From: a virus | IMG/VR virus record: IMGVR_UViG_3300050821_000459 | Span: 1-25,875 of that record | DNA length: 25,875 bases | Reading direction: 5' to 3' (one strand) | In this document: positions 13,822 through 20,776 of the stretch, in pieces | How the letters are laid out: the number at the start of each line of letters is the position of its first letter | How positions within the stretch are numbered: position 1 is the first letter of the stretch | Translations under genes and position numbers: made by a program | The notes under the pieces: generated by a model | The model's database searches: none | What the model saw: the letters and a program-made list of their open reading frames with translations, nothing else | What the model was told of the DNA's origin: nothing

Positions 13822-14141
13822 TGCCATATACACGTAATACACGAATTCAAGTTACAAAACATCTGCACAAAACTAACTATAAAGCTCAAGTAGAGTACCG
13901 CTATCCTATTACCGGATTGAAGTGTTGGGAGAATATTTCAGACGTTGGGTATAATTACTTCTTTTGGATGATTGATTCTCGTGTACCAATTGCTTGGCAA
14001 GCCGATATTAACTGCGTTAATAATGCTGAACTTGATGATGTTAAAGGCATTGACTGGGCAAAGGCGCAGATTGATGAATACCATAAGCTATTTGACGAAC
14101 AAGAATTCACACCAACTGTTGAATATGTGAAGTACCCTTAA
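13821..14141 (+). CDS. Unknown small protein (106 aa)
   Basis: TAATG overlap with the gene before; AAGGAG 7 nt upstream. Basic N-terminus (MPYTRNTRIQVTKHLHKTNY) then aromatic strands (YNYFFWMIDS) and an acidic helix (WAKAQIDEYHKLFDEQ). Not recognised. Confidence 0.7.
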   Translation: MPYTRNTRIQVTKHLHKTNYKAQVEYRYPITGLKCWENISDVGYNYFFWMIDSRVPIAWQADINCVNNAELDDVKGIDWAKAQIDEYHKLFDEQEFTPTVEYVKYP

Positions 14142-14151
14142 GGAGAATAAA

Positions 14152-14322
14152 ATGATTGTCTACACACTTATCAAAACAGACTTCGGGCACAAAGAAAACA
14201 TCGGAACATTCTCCACTCTAGAGAAAGCTCAAGCATTCCAATCTGCATCTGAAGTGGAATTATTTGATAGTGGTAGCTTAGCGGGTATTTCTTACTTTAT
14301 TGAAAAGGTTGTTGTGCAATGA
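14152..14322 (+). CDS. Unknown small protein (56 aa)
   Basis: AAGGAG 7 nt before ATG. Starts MIVYTLIKTDFGHKENIGTF, then STLEKAQAFQSASEVELFDS. Same general plan (strand, 'STLEKAQAF' helix, strand) as the operon's first gene product, so perhaps a distant relative. Stop overlaps the next ATG as ATGA. Confidence 0.65.
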   Translation: MIVYTLIKTDFGHKENIGTFSTLEKAQAFQSASEVELFDSGSLAGISYFIEKVVVQ

Positions 14323-14456
14323 ATTACGAGAACATAGAGATTCAAGATTTGGAAAGTTCTATTGAAACATGGATGTTGTCAGACGAAGCTGATGTACGAG
14401 ATACTTTCGGTGATAATTTGTTGGAGGCTGTGAGGGAGGCGTTGGATAATGAGTAA
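14319..14456 (+). CDS. Tiny acidic helical protein (45 aa)
   Basis: ATGA overlap. Starts MNYENIEIQDLESSIETWML and ends LLEAVREALDNE; about 14 acidic and 2 basic residues. Overlaps the next gene by 8 nt. Function unknown. Confidence 0.6.
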   Translation: MNYENIEIQDLESSIETWMLSDEADVRDTFGDNLLEAVREALDNE

Positions 14457-14604
14457 TTCAGCCTATGATGTATTTCTCGATAAATGTGTTGATGAATATT
14501 ATGAGGATCTAGAAGAACCACTAGACTTGTGTTGGGACGATGAACCTGCAACATATCCAGAAGATGATTACGATAACTATGACGGCTGGGATGATATGCA
14601 ATGA
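14449..14604 (+). CDS. Extremely acidic small protein (51 aa), possible DNA-mimic
   Basis: Starts MSNSAYDVFLDKCVDEYYED and ends YDGWDDMQ. By count 19 Asp/Glu and one Lys in 51 residues, with regularly placed Tyr/Trp. Small, highly acidic phage proteins often imitate DNA to block host nucleases or regulators (Ocr and ArdA are known examples), but no sequence relation to those is visible, so this is a suggestion only. Placed between two other small genes with overlaps at both ends (8 nt and ATGA). Confidence 0.65.
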   Translation: MSNSAYDVFLDKCVDEYYEDLEEPLDLCWDDEPATYPEDDYDNYDGWDDMQ

Positions 14605-14876
14605 CTGATAAAAAGAAAGATCCTAAAGTGACGATTGTAGACTACCAGACAATTACGGATTACCTGTTCATACCACCATCCACCTTTTATATTCAGAACG
14701 CTATGGGAGAATATTGGTTTGTGCATACTTCATCCAGAGTTGTTGCACAAGAATATATAGATTCTGTTTACGGTAAAAATCGGTATACTGTTGTAGCTAG
14801 TAAGTTACAGAAAACAGTAAGTAAATCTGAAAGCGGTGAGCTGAGCTGTCGCGGGACAGACACCAGAAAGAAATAG
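14601..14876 (+). CDS. Unknown small protein (91 aa) ending in a basic 'CRGTDTRKK' tail
   Basis: ATGA overlap. Basic start MTDKKKDPKVTIVDYQTI, core MGEYWFVHTSSRVVAQEYID then YTVVASKLQKT, and a charged tail. The core 'E.WFV..S..VAQ.YID..YG...Y.VV.S' is a small-fold pattern seen in several phage proteins of unknown role. Confidence 0.7.
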   Translation: MTDKKKDPKVTIVDYQTITDYLFIPPSTFYIQNAMGEYWFVHTSSRVVAQEYIDSVYGKNRYTVVASKLQKTVSKSESGELSCRGTDTRKK

Positions 14877-14885
14877 GAGAATAAG

Positions 14886-15098
14886 ATGGAATACACAATT
14901 ACATACAATGACAAAGAACAGAAGTTTGAAATGAATGGCGTGCTGGAGATGTGGGTAGGAAATCATCTGTATACCATTGCAAAAGAAAACGATGTAACAA
15001 CTATTGCAGATTCTGAGAGCCATCATCTGGCAATCCTTGCAGCTCATAACATCAAAATTAATCTTCTTGAGGAAGATGGTTCACGGATGGAGTGGTAA
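14886..15098 (+). CDS. Unknown small protein (70 aa)
   Basis: AGGAGAATAAG before the ATG is an excellent site. Starts MEYTITYNDKEQKFEMNGVL and ends EEDGSRMEW; beta-rich N-terminal half. The next ATG follows after one base. Not recognised. Confidence 0.7.
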   Translation: MEYTITYNDKEQKFEMNGVLEMWVGNHLYTIAKENDVTTIADSESHHLAILAAHNIKINLLEEDGSRMEW

Positions 15099-15099
15099 T

Positions 15100-15363
15100 A
15101 TGTCATTCACCTTTGCACAGTTTTTACTGAATCAAACAAAAGAATGCAACGGGCACTTACAAGCCACAGCAACAGGTATTTCTATAGAGGATGGAATGCA
15201 GCTTTGTAAAGAGTTGGAAGCTCTTACAGGTAACCAACATTCCTTTATACTGGAAGTGTGGTCAGATGGTAGTTATACAATTTATGAAGTGGACTTTTGG
15301 GATAAAGGAGAGCACCCACTAGGGCATCTACACCGAATGATTCTTGGCGTTAGTAATTCATGA
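15100..15363 (+). CDS. Unknown small protein (87 aa)
   Basis: Start ATG 15100 sits one base after the previous TAA; an upstream in-frame ATG at 15004 is inside that gene and has no ribosome site. Starts MSFTFAQFLLNQTKECNGHL, with SFILEVWSDGSYTIYEVDFW in the second half. Stop overlaps the deaminase start as ATGA, so the two are coupled. Confidence 0.7.
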   Translation: MSFTFAQFLLNQTKECNGHLQATATGISIEDGMQLCKELEALTGNQHSFILEVWSDGSYTIYEVDFWDKGEHPLGHLHRMILGVSNS

Positions 15364-15773
15364 AGTCAAAAGAATATAACACCTATTTCGACTTCGCTTG
15401 TCGTGTAGCACTCAATTCTTATGCTGCACGTAAGAAAGTGGGGAGCTGCTTGATAACCCCAGATGAAGTCCTCCTGATTGGTTGGAACGGAAGTCCTAGT
15501 AATTTTGATAATAAGTGTGAAGATGACCAAGGGAACACTTTTAGTCACATTCTGCACTCCGAAAGCAATGCAATTATGAAAGCGACTAAGGCAGGTGTCA
15601 GCCTTAAAGGAAGTACAATCTTCACGACGTTGAGCCCGTGTCAATCTTGCAGTAATTTGATTGTACAAGCTGGCATCACTAAGGTAGTATATGGAGAGGT
15701 GTACAGAGATGAGGCACCTTTAGGATTTCTCAGGAGATGCGGAGTGCAGGTAGAACAGTATGAACAGGTTTAA
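15360..15773 (+). CDS. dcd-like: dCMP deaminase (deoxycytidylate deaminase)
   Basis: 137 residues, usual length. Converts dCMP to dUMP, feeding dTTP synthesis in the cytosol. Zinc site: H66-S67-E68 (the usual HAE, here HSE, keeping the His ligand and catalytic Glu) and SPCQSC with C94 and C97. GWNGSPSNFDNKCEDD (41-56) matches the substrate-binding segment typical of the dCMP type rather than free cytidine or tRNA deaminases. ATGA overlap with 15100-15363; 14-nt overlap with the next gene. Confidence 0.9.
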   Translation: MKSKEYNTYFDFACRVALNSYAARKKVGSCLITPDEVLLIGWNGSPSNFDNKCEDDQGNTFSHILHSESNAIMKATKAGVSLKGSTIFTTLSPCQSCSNLIVQAGITKVVYGEVYRDEAPLGFLRRCGVQVEQYEQV

Positions 15774-16110
15774 ACCAGAGAATGGATCTTTTGACAATGT
15801 AGTTAGAGAATGTTTCAAAAAGAATAAGAATTCTTGTATCTCTTGGTTCCTCAGCTCATCATATTGTTACTACATCCTATACCAGTCGTTGATGACAGAC
15901 GAAGCTTTTGACAAGATGTGTAAATGGATGCTAGATAACTACGATAGCTTGGAACATGAACATAAATATTTGGTAACGAAGGAGATGCTTTCATCAGGAA
16001 GTGGATATAATATTCCCTATGACGGTTATCCGTTGAGAGTGCAGAATTCAGCAAGTTATTTTATTGAAGCGTTATATAAATCGAAAGGAGAACAAAATGC
16101 ACACATCTAA
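15760..16110 (+). CDS. Unknown phage protein (116 aa), faint resemblance to NAD-ligase domain Ia
   Basis: ATG 15760 lies inside the deaminase end. Residues near 28-60 read SWFLSSSYCYYILYQSLMTD then EAFDKMCKWMLDNYDSLEHE; 'YYxLxxSxMTDExFDxM' resembles the N-terminal Ia segment of NAD-dependent DNA ligases. No adenylation domain is present, so it is not a ligase. It could be a stand-alone NAD/NMN-binding module or a chance match. The 14-nt overlap with 16097-16522 carries that gene's ribosome site. Confidence 0.65.
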   Translation: MNRFKPENGSFDNVVRECFKKNKNSCISWFLSSSYCYYILYQSLMTDEAFDKMCKWMLDNYDSLEHEHKYLVTKEMLSSGSGYNIPYDGYPLRVQNSASYFIEALYKSKGEQNAHI

Positions 16111-16522
16111 ATCCAGTTGGAGTCCTGAAGATATTCAGGACACTCGGAATCTTCAAATTTACAGTTTAAAGCAAGTGATGAAAGCTTTGGGTTATGAATA
16201 TGCTGACGGATGGATAACATCACATCCTTATTTCTACAGCCATGAGCACTATAATAAAGGTCGTAATTTTATCTCAGTGAAAACAGCCATTAGCTTATAC
16301 AATGGTCACTCCGTTAAATGTGTATTTGGTCGTCCACCTGAATTCCTTACGATCTGGAGTTTTAATGACTATCAAATTGCCCAAGCTAAGGCTGCACGTA
16401 TCACGAAATCTGTGAAACTCCAATATTGCCGACAAACTAAACAGATTATTTGTCAAGATCACCGTGTTCAGTTTGTTATTGAAAGTTATTCTAGGCTGTT
16501 CCTTAATAACAAATATTTGTGA
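16097..16522 (+). CDS. Unknown protein (141 aa)
   Basis: Start ATG 16097 has AAAGGAG 6-7 nt upstream; an ATG at 16064 is in frame but lacks a site. Starts MHTSKSSWSPEDIQDTRNLQ; basic overall, with IAQAKAARITKSVKLQYCRQ and KQIICQDH in the C-terminal half. Nucleic-acid binding is plausible but not shown. Confidence 0.7.
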   Translation: MHTSKSSWSPEDIQDTRNLQIYSLKQVMKALGYEYADGWITSHPYFYSHEHYNKGRNFISVKTAISLYNGHSVKCVFGRPPEFLTIWSFNDYQIAQAKAARITKSVKLQYCRQTKQIICQDHRVQFVIESYSRLFLNNKYL

Positions 16523-16530
16523 GGTGACTT

Positions 16531-16722
16531 ATGGAGCATCGCACAACAGTATTACTTTTCGAGACAGGTCACTGGCTTTGGAGTGAAGATTATCATCTTG
16601 CTGCACATAAAGATCTTGGACGATATGAAGAGATTTATTTTGCAAAAGGATGGCAAGATTCTGAGGTAGAAGAAGTGATTTCAGAATACTATAAAGTTAA
16701 TCTATTAGAATTGTTTCCGTGA
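16531..16722 (+). CDS. Unknown small acidic protein (63 aa)
   Basis: GAGGTGACTT before the ATG. Starts MEHRTTVLLFETGHWLWSED, then a helix with EVEEVISEYYKVN. Last gene before the intrinsic terminator at 16734. Confidence 0.65.
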   Translation: MEHRTTVLLFETGHWLWSEDYHLAAHKDLGRYEEIYFAKGWQDSEVEEVISEYYKVNLLELFP

Positions 16723-16733
16723 TTAGAATTTAT

Positions 16734-16771
16734 AAGGCTCTTAGGCATTGCGCTTGAGGGCCTTTTCTTTT
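16734..16771 (+). terminator. Rho-independent terminator in mid-operon
   Basis: AAGGCTCTTAGGC and GCTTGAGGGCCTT form a long stem with a few G-T pairs around ATTGC, followed by TTTTCTTTT. It lies 12 bases after the stop at 16722 and splits the rightward operon into two transcription units or sets their relative levels. A TTGACA (16776-16781) follows but has no good -10. Confidence 0.8.
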
Positions 16772-16803
16772 ATCATTGACAAACACAAACTGGAGACATA
16801 CCC

Positions 16804-17331
16804 ATGAACTCAATAACAGCTAAAGCCAGAATCTTTTCGATAGCAGCCCACGAAGCCATGGAACAAAAGAGAAAGTACACTGGAGAATCTTATTATCACC
16901 ACCCGGCAGAGGTTGCAATGACAGTCTATGCTGTATATGGTACAGATGATATGATTGCAGCAGCGTACCTTCACGACGTACAGGAGGATTGCAACATTAC
17001 AAATGAGTTGATTGAGAAAGAATTTGGCAAAGAAGTGGCTGAGCTTGTTGGTTGGCTTTCGGATGTCTCAAAACCAGAAGATGGCAATCGTGCACAACGT
17101 AAAGCAATTGATCGTCAACACACAGCACAGGCTTCGCCAGCAGCAAAAACGATCAAACTTGCAGATCTTATCTCAAACAGTAAGTCAATCTGTGAACATG
17201 ATAAAGATTTTGCAAAGGTTTACATCAAAGAAAAAGAACTGTTGCTAGAAGTGCTGACTGAAGGTGATCCTACTCTGTATGCACAGGCTAAGGATATTGT
17301 AGAGAAGGCTAAGAAGGAGTTAGGTATATGA
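16804..17331 (+). CDS. HD-domain hydrolase of the SpoT/MESH1 type (small alarmone hydrolase candidate)
   Basis: 175 residues. HD-family metal ligands in order: HH-PAEVA (H32/H33), YLHDVQED (H57-D58, E61-D62) and KLADLISN (D121). Flanking residues fit the ppGpp hydrolase domain of RelA/SpoT and the stand-alone MESH1 enzymes, rather than dNTPase or phosphodiesterase HD types; no synthetase domain. Probable reaction: (p)ppGpp to GDP/GTP plus pyrophosphate, which would relieve the stringent response in the infected cell. GGAG 9 nt before the ATG. First gene after the mid-operon terminator; ATGA overlap with the next. Confidence 0.82.
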   Translation: MNSITAKARIFSIAAHEAMEQKRKYTGESYYHHPAEVAMTVYAVYGTDDMIAAAYLHDVQEDCNITNELIEKEFGKEVAELVGWLSDVSKPEDGNRAQRKAIDRQHTAQASPAAKTIKLADLISNSKSICEHDKDFAKVYIKEKELLLEVLTEGDPTLYAQAKDIVEKAKKELGI

Positions 17332-17507
17332 AACTATCAGAAGCAGTGGCTCATTTCCAAAAGATGATTACTGAGCATGGCGATATGGACTTTAGGTTGT
17401 GTGATACAGACACAAGGTGGCAGTTAGACCTTGAACCAAAGCACCTAACCTATTATGACAACCATTGTGAAATTTATATTGAAGGGTATTGGGAGTTTGA
17501 GATTTGA
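17328..17507 (+). CDS. Small 'MKLSEAVAHFQKMI'-type protein (59 aa)
   Basis: ATGA overlap. MKLSEAVAHFQKMITEHGDM then DFRLCDTDTRW, a helix followed by strand, the same plan as 8424-8600 and 8590-8856. Acidic C-terminus. Function unknown. Confidence 0.65.
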   Translation: MKLSEAVAHFQKMITEHGDMDFRLCDTDTRWQLDLEPKHLTYYDNHCEIYIEGYWEFEI

Positions 17508-17695
17508 ATAAAATACAATTAGAGAAGCAACTCACTCTGTTACATAAAGATCTGTCCAAGTGTGACCAGAGATGCAAGAAGATTTCTAAAGCATGTGGTC
17601 TTGAAGACAACCATTTGTTTCTATATGCCATGAAGCAAACGGAAGACGTTCTAGCCTACATTCAAGAGTTGAGGGAGAAAGGGAATGACCAGTAA
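17504..17695 (+). CDS. Small helical protein (63 aa), TTG start
   Basis: TTGA overlap with the gene before; GGGAG 9 nt upstream supports the TTG start. MNKIQLEKQLTLLHKDLSKC and further helices; coiled-coil-like first half. Overlaps the next gene by 11 nt. Confidence 0.65.
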   Translation: MNKIQLEKQLTLLHKDLSKCDQRCKKISKACGLEDNHLFLYAMKQTEDVLAYIQELREKGNDQ

Positions 17696-18041
17696 ACTAA
17701 AACTGTATATAGCGGTGCTTGATGAAGTTCCAGATTTCATGGTGCCAACTCTTGTAGCACACAGCATACTCAATGCACACATTGCATTTCAGCCTTCACT
17801 GATTTATCAAGATTGGTTAGCTAACTCTTTTAAGAAAGTTGTATTACGAGTTAATCGTAAAGAGTTTGAAAAGATTCGTTCTAGACACTTCTGCTGGGAA
17901 GGGCATGAGAATACAACTCTTGGAGGTGAGAAGAGTTGTCTGGTGGTTGTTCCTATGGAACCTTATGAAGTTCCTCCTGTGTTGAGTTTTGCTAAAATGT
18001 GGAAACCTAAGGAGGAAAAGGACAATGATCAAAAGGTTTGA
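17685..18041 (+). CDS. Pth2-like (peptidyl-tRNA hydrolase fold) phage protein
   Basis: 118 residues. KLKLYIAVLDEVPDFMVPTL (4-23) then VAHSIL, WLANSFKKVVLRVN (near 45-58) and EKSCLVVVP follow the usual strand-helix plan of Pth2-type proteins (first strand and helix, then 'S-F-K-K-V' strand). Known members release peptidyl-tRNA; phage versions of this kind are usually left unannotated and catalytic residues are not clear here. ATG 17685 has AGGGAG 6 nt upstream. Followed by the phosphatase with a 17-nt overlap. Confidence 0.5.
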   Translation: MTSKLKLYIAVLDEVPDFMVPTLVAHSILNAHIAFQPSLIYQDWLANSFKKVVLRVNRKEFEKIRSRHFCWEGHENTTLGGEKSCLVVVPMEPYEVPPVLSFAKMWKPKEEKDNDQKV

Positions 18042-18693
18042 GGAAAATAAAATTGGCAGGGACTTCTTCACAACAGACATTCATGGTAGTTTTGACCTTC
18101 TGCATGAGCAAATGAGACTGAATGCTTTTGACACAAGTAAGGATCGACTGTTCGTAGGTGGTGATAATGCGGACCGTGGACCATACTCAGATACAGTATT
18201 GGATTATATCTACGAGCCGTGGTTTATTAGCATACGTTCAAATCACGAAGAGATGCTAATCACTGCCTATGAAAATCCAACAAGCAGAAGTGCTTATGAA
18301 ATGCTTTATTGTAATGGTGGGGAATGGTTCTACGATTGCTCTCCTGAGAAACAGAAAGCTGTCTATGAAGCCTTCAAGAGTTTACCACTAGCAATTGAAA
18401 TTGAAAACCCTAAGGGATTGATTGGTATTATTCATGCTGAAGTTCCGTATGGAGACTGGGAGAAGTTTAGAGGGATCACTAAAGCAGAACTTGAGTGGAA
18501 CGGATATGCTATTGCTCAATGGGCACGTACAAAGTATGATAAACAAGACAGCACACCAACAAAAGGACTTTATAAGCAGTTTTCCGGGCATACACCAACT
18601 AACTCTGGTGAAGTTGAACAGCTGGGAAATGTGTTTTACTGTGACCTTGGAAGCTTCTTCCGTCATAAAATCAGTTTTATTGAGATTAAATGA
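18025..18693 (+). CDS. PPP-family serine/threonine phosphatase (lambda-phosphatase type)
   Basis: 222 residues, the size of lambda phosphatase. Metal-site motifs in order: TTDIHG (16-21, GDxHG-type), GGDNADRG (45-52, GDxxDRG) and SNHEEM (72-77, GNHE with Ser for Gly), then IIHAEVP and FSGHTPT His ligands. Expected to remove phosphate from Ser/Thr/Tyr or small molecules in the host cytosol. Start ATG 18025 has GGAGGA about 10 nt upstream; an ATG at 17989 lies inside the previous gene. ATGA overlap with the next gene. Confidence 0.88.
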   Translation: MIKRFEENKIGRDFFTTDIHGSFDLLHEQMRLNAFDTSKDRLFVGGDNADRGPYSDTVLDYIYEPWFISIRSNHEEMLITAYENPTSRSAYEMLYCNGGEWFYDCSPEKQKAVYEAFKSLPLAIEIENPKGLIGIIHAEVPYGDWEKFRGITKAELEWNGYAIAQWARTKYDKQDSTPTKGLYKQFSGHTPTNSGEVEQLGNVFYCDLGSFFRHKISFIEIK

Positions 18694-19055
18694 AAATGAG
18701 CCATCTAGTACCAATGACAGAAGAACAACGAGAAAATGCACGCCTTAAACGCCTAGCTGAGCAAGAGTACGCTGTAAATCATTTGATAATCGAGTATAAA
18801 GATGCTGATTATTGGCGTTCTCTGGCATCAGAACAGGGTTTGAAGATGCCTCAATGGTGGATAAGAGGGACAGAAACCAAGTATATTCGAAGGGCTTGCA
18901 AGAAGCTTGGCATTGATGTGGCTGATTATGTGGAGTCTACAGGCTTTAAAAACCTCAAAGAATTCACAGAAACCAATGAAAAATACACTGCATTTGCTCA
19001 TGTAGGCTTGGTTTTAGAATGGTATCATGAGAATACGGCTCAGAAACCTTGTTAA
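18690..19055 (+). CDS. Unknown helical protein (121 aa)
   Basis: ATGA overlap. Starts MKMSHLVPMTEEQRENARLK, charged, mainly helical; ARLKRLAEQEYAVNHLIIEY then YIRRACKKLGIDVADYVEST, which has a helix-turn-helix-like feel but no clear motif. Followed by a 93-base gap. Confidence 0.65.
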   Translation: MKMSHLVPMTEEQRENARLKRLAEQEYAVNHLIIEYKDADYWRSLASEQGLKMPQWWIRGTETKYIRRACKKLGIDVADYVESTGFKNLKEFTETNEKYTAFAHVGLVLEWYHENTAQKPC

Positions 19056-19117
19056 AACGGGAAGAAAGTGGTAAAGTTGGCGTAGTTTTCATACATTCTA
19101 GCTTGATTAACAATAAC

Positions 19118-19136
19118 AGAGCCCGGTAGTGGCTCT
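19118..19136 (+). other. Short hairpin in the 19056-19148 gap
   Basis: AGAGCC (19118-19123) and GGCTCT (19131-19136), not followed by a T run. It lies 12 bases before the ATG at 19149 and overlaps the region of that gene's ribosome site, so it may affect translation. Confidence 0.3.
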
Positions 19137-19148
19137 TAGGGGATTACA

Positions 19149-19331
19149 ATGATCTTTATCCTATATTTTACACTAACTCTACTCATACTCTACACGGAAG
19201 CCATGTCGTGTTTCGATAAGAAGGCCGACTTTAAGCTCTATGAAAGCTTATTCTTCTCTTTACTGTGGCCATACACACTTCCTCACACCATTTACATGAT
19301 TCATAAAGCTGCACAGAAGGATACAAAATGA
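19149..19331 (+). CDS. Small membrane protein (60 aa), two hydrophobic segments
   Basis: Starts MIFILYFTLTLLILYTEAMS, a clear first transmembrane stretch; a second hydrophobic stretch FFSLLWPYTLPHTIYMIH follows after the charged DKKADFK segment. Likely inner membrane. It could be a holin-like or superinfection-type protein, but nothing specific supports that. GGGG 8 nt before ATG. Confidence 0.65.
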   Translation: MIFILYFTLTLLILYTEAMSCFDKKADFKLYESLFFSLLWPYTLPHTIYMIHKAAQKDTK

Positions 19332-19360
19332 GTAACTTGCTGTGGAGTGTGAATAAATGA
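19328..19360 (+). CDS. Possible 10-codon leader peptide
   Basis: ATG 19328 overlaps the previous stop (ATGA) and reads 10 codons, MSNLLWSVNK, to a TGA overlapping the next ATG (ATGA). The chain of overlaps suggests translation coupling, but the peptide is very short and may only be a bridge. Confidence 0.3.
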   Translation: MSNLLWSVNK

Positions 19361-19599
19361 CTTGGGTATCGTATGAAACAAACAGTGTCAAACTGGGACT
19401 ACAAGATAGATTCACAATTATCTATGATCAGCTTGATTTCTTTTCTGAGGAATTTCAAATGGGATTAGACAACGTTGATTGCGAAAAAGATAGTGTAGAG
19501 TTTGCACAACAACTTATGTCAACCATTGGTAATCATCTTAGCCGTAGGAATCTAAGAGATATCATTAATCAATGTTCCAAGATGTTGGAGGAATGGTGA
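19357..19599 (+). CDS. Unknown acidic small protein (80 aa)
   Basis: ATGA junction with the short leader reading frame; GGAG about 10-13 nt upstream. Starts MTWVSYETNSVKLGLQDRFT, then helices FAQQLMSTIGNHLSRRN and RDIINQCSKMLEEW. Not recognised. Confidence 0.65.
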   Translation: MTWVSYETNSVKLGLQDRFTIIYDQLDFFSEEFQMGLDNVDCEKDSVEFAQQLMSTIGNHLSRRNLRDIINQCSKMLEEW

Positions 19600-19600
19600 C

Positions 19601-19792
19601 ATGCACGTTAAGACTTTAGAACAACAATTTGACAGCTTCCTATCCCTAGCTAGGGATTTCTGTCTAGACACTACACAAAGTAAAACAATTCCCATGTATT
19701 TTGAGAGTTTAGATGTGCAAGCTGCTTGGTGTATGTATACTAGAGCCTACTGGGCTGGTGTTACTGATGCTGATAAGGAGAGGTGGAAATGA
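19601..19792 (+). CDS. Unknown small protein (63 aa)
   Basis: GGAGG 8-9 nt before ATG. Starts MHVKTLEQQFDSFLSLARDF; second half ESLDVQAAWCMYTRAYWAGV then TDADKERWK. The 'AAW.MY.RAYW.G' block is common in small phage proteins of unknown role. Confidence 0.65.
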   Translation: MHVKTLEQQFDSFLSLARDFCLDTTQSKTIPMYFESLDVQAAWCMYTRAYWAGVTDADKERWK

Positions 19793-20007
19793 TTTATGAT
19801 GTAGGACAGAAAGTTATTATCAACTCCAAGAATGGATGGGGAGGTAATTTTCACAAATGTAAAGGAATCATCACTTCCTTAGAATATGACAATATGTTTA
19901 GAGTGGAGGTAGAGCCAGAGGAAGTACCAGCTCTTACACAAGGACATTCTTATATGGGAAGTCACAGTTCGCTTTGTAATCCTAGTAATGTACTGAGGGT
20001 TGTGTGA
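19789..20007 (+). CDS. Small SH3/KOW-like beta protein (72 aa)
   Basis: Start ATG 19789 overlaps the previous stop as ATGA; an earlier GTG (19783) is less likely. MIYDVGQKVIINSKNGWGGN then CKGIITSLEYDNMFRVEVEP and NVLRVV: 'VGQKV.I....G.G....CKGIIT' is the strand-turn pattern of small SH3-like barrels. Role unknown. Confidence 0.6.
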   Translation: MIYDVGQKVIINSKNGWGGNFHKCKGIITSLEYDNMFRVEVEPEEVPALTQGHSYMGSHSSLCNPSNVLRVV

Positions 20008-20204
20008 TGATTGTAGTTAATGATCTGGCTGGAGATGAAGATGATGCCTATCTTTGGCGTGAGTATTTTAAATTGGCTCTACAGGAAAGGCTGTATAATA
20101 TTTTAGTTAATGCTATCAAGAGCCCTTCCTATCATACACAGATCAGTAATGTAGTTATAGATAAACCAACTAGGTATGTTTCTTACACAGTGGAGGTGAA
20201 ATGA
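20007..20204 (+). CDS. Unknown small protein (65 aa)
   Basis: ATG 20007 shares a base with the previous TGA and has GAGGG 7 nt upstream (GTG 20004 is the alternative). MIVVNDLAGDEDDAYLWREY, then helix RLYNILVNAIKSP and strand VVIDKPTRYVSYTVEVK. Not recognised. Confidence 0.6.
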   Translation: MIVVNDLAGDEDDAYLWREYFKLALQERLYNILVNAIKSPSYHTQISNVVIDKPTRYVSYTVEVK

Positions 20205-20380
20205 ACACGTTTGCAGAGGATATGATCGTGAGGATGAAAACCCACATCGAAAACTGCTATGACGATGCACGTAGGGCATTCGATCAAGGATATGTTGCTC
20301 AGGCTAAAGCTCTTGTTAAGATTGGAAGGGAGTCTGAAGAAGAGTTAGCTAGATTTATAGGAGAGTCAGATGATAATTGA
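20201..20380 (+). CDS. Small helical protein (59 aa)
   Basis: ATGA overlap; GGAGG 5-6 nt upstream. Starts MNTFAEDMIVRMKTHIENCY; nearly all helix (DDARRAFDQGYVAQAKALVK) ending GESDDN. Overlaps the next gene by 11 nt. Function unknown. Confidence 0.65.
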   Translation: MNTFAEDMIVRMKTHIENCYDDARRAFDQGYVAQAKALVKIGRESEEELARFIGESDDN

Positions 20381-20585
20381 CAAGATGGCAAGTTATCTAG
20401 GATTTGACACAGACAACCTAACACCACATGCACTAGACGAGATTGAAATAAAACTTATGAGCATAGAAGAACGTATTGTTATGCAAATTAAGAATGTGAT
20501 TATGGAATATGCCTCTGGACAGATTGCTGTTGAAGATGCTAAGAAGAAGCCTAAGCCATATTATCGTAGAGGGAGGTGGGAATAA
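20370..20585 (+). CDS. Small helical protein (71 aa) with basic tail
   Basis: AGGAGAG about 4-8 nt before ATG. Starts MIIDKMASYLGFDTDNLTPH, helix EIEIKLMSIEERIVMQIKNV, then tail KKKPKPYYRRGRWE (strongly basic). DNA or RNA binding by the tail is possible. TAATG junction with the next gene. Confidence 0.65.
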   Translation: MIIDKMASYLGFDTDNLTPHALDEIEIKLMSIEERIVMQIKNVIMEYASGQIAVEDAKKKPKPYYRRGRWE

Positions 20586-20776
20586 TGGAAAATTCAACAT
20601 TAAATTGGCTGCTTAGTATTATTTTTGTTGTGTTTACATTTTTTGTTGTGTTGAGTTGCATAGACAGCGTAAAGAAAGAGGATGCCTGTAAGCTAAAGGG
20701 AGGTATTCCTATCACTGAACGTGGAACGTACAAGCTTTGTATGAAGGCTGATGGCTTTATTGAGGGGATAAAGTGA
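20585..20776 (+). CDS. Small membrane-anchored protein (63 aa), two conserved-looking Cys
   Basis: GGGAGGTGGG before ATG. Hydrophobic segment LNWLLSIIFVVFTFFVVLSC (6-25) anchors it in the membrane; then DACKLKGGIPI and YKLCMK, which could form a disulphide outside the membrane. 'VLSC' at the end of the hydrophobic segment resembles a lipobox, so a lipoprotein is possible though not typical. Confidence 0.65.
   Translation: MENSTLNWLLSIIFVVFTFFVVLSCIDSVKKEDACKLKGGIPITERGTYKLCMKADGFIEGIK

Noticed and set aside
16776-16802. TTGACA after the mid-operon terminator as a promoter
   Set aside because: No acceptable -10 at 16-18 bases; the next match overlaps the ribosome site and start codon.
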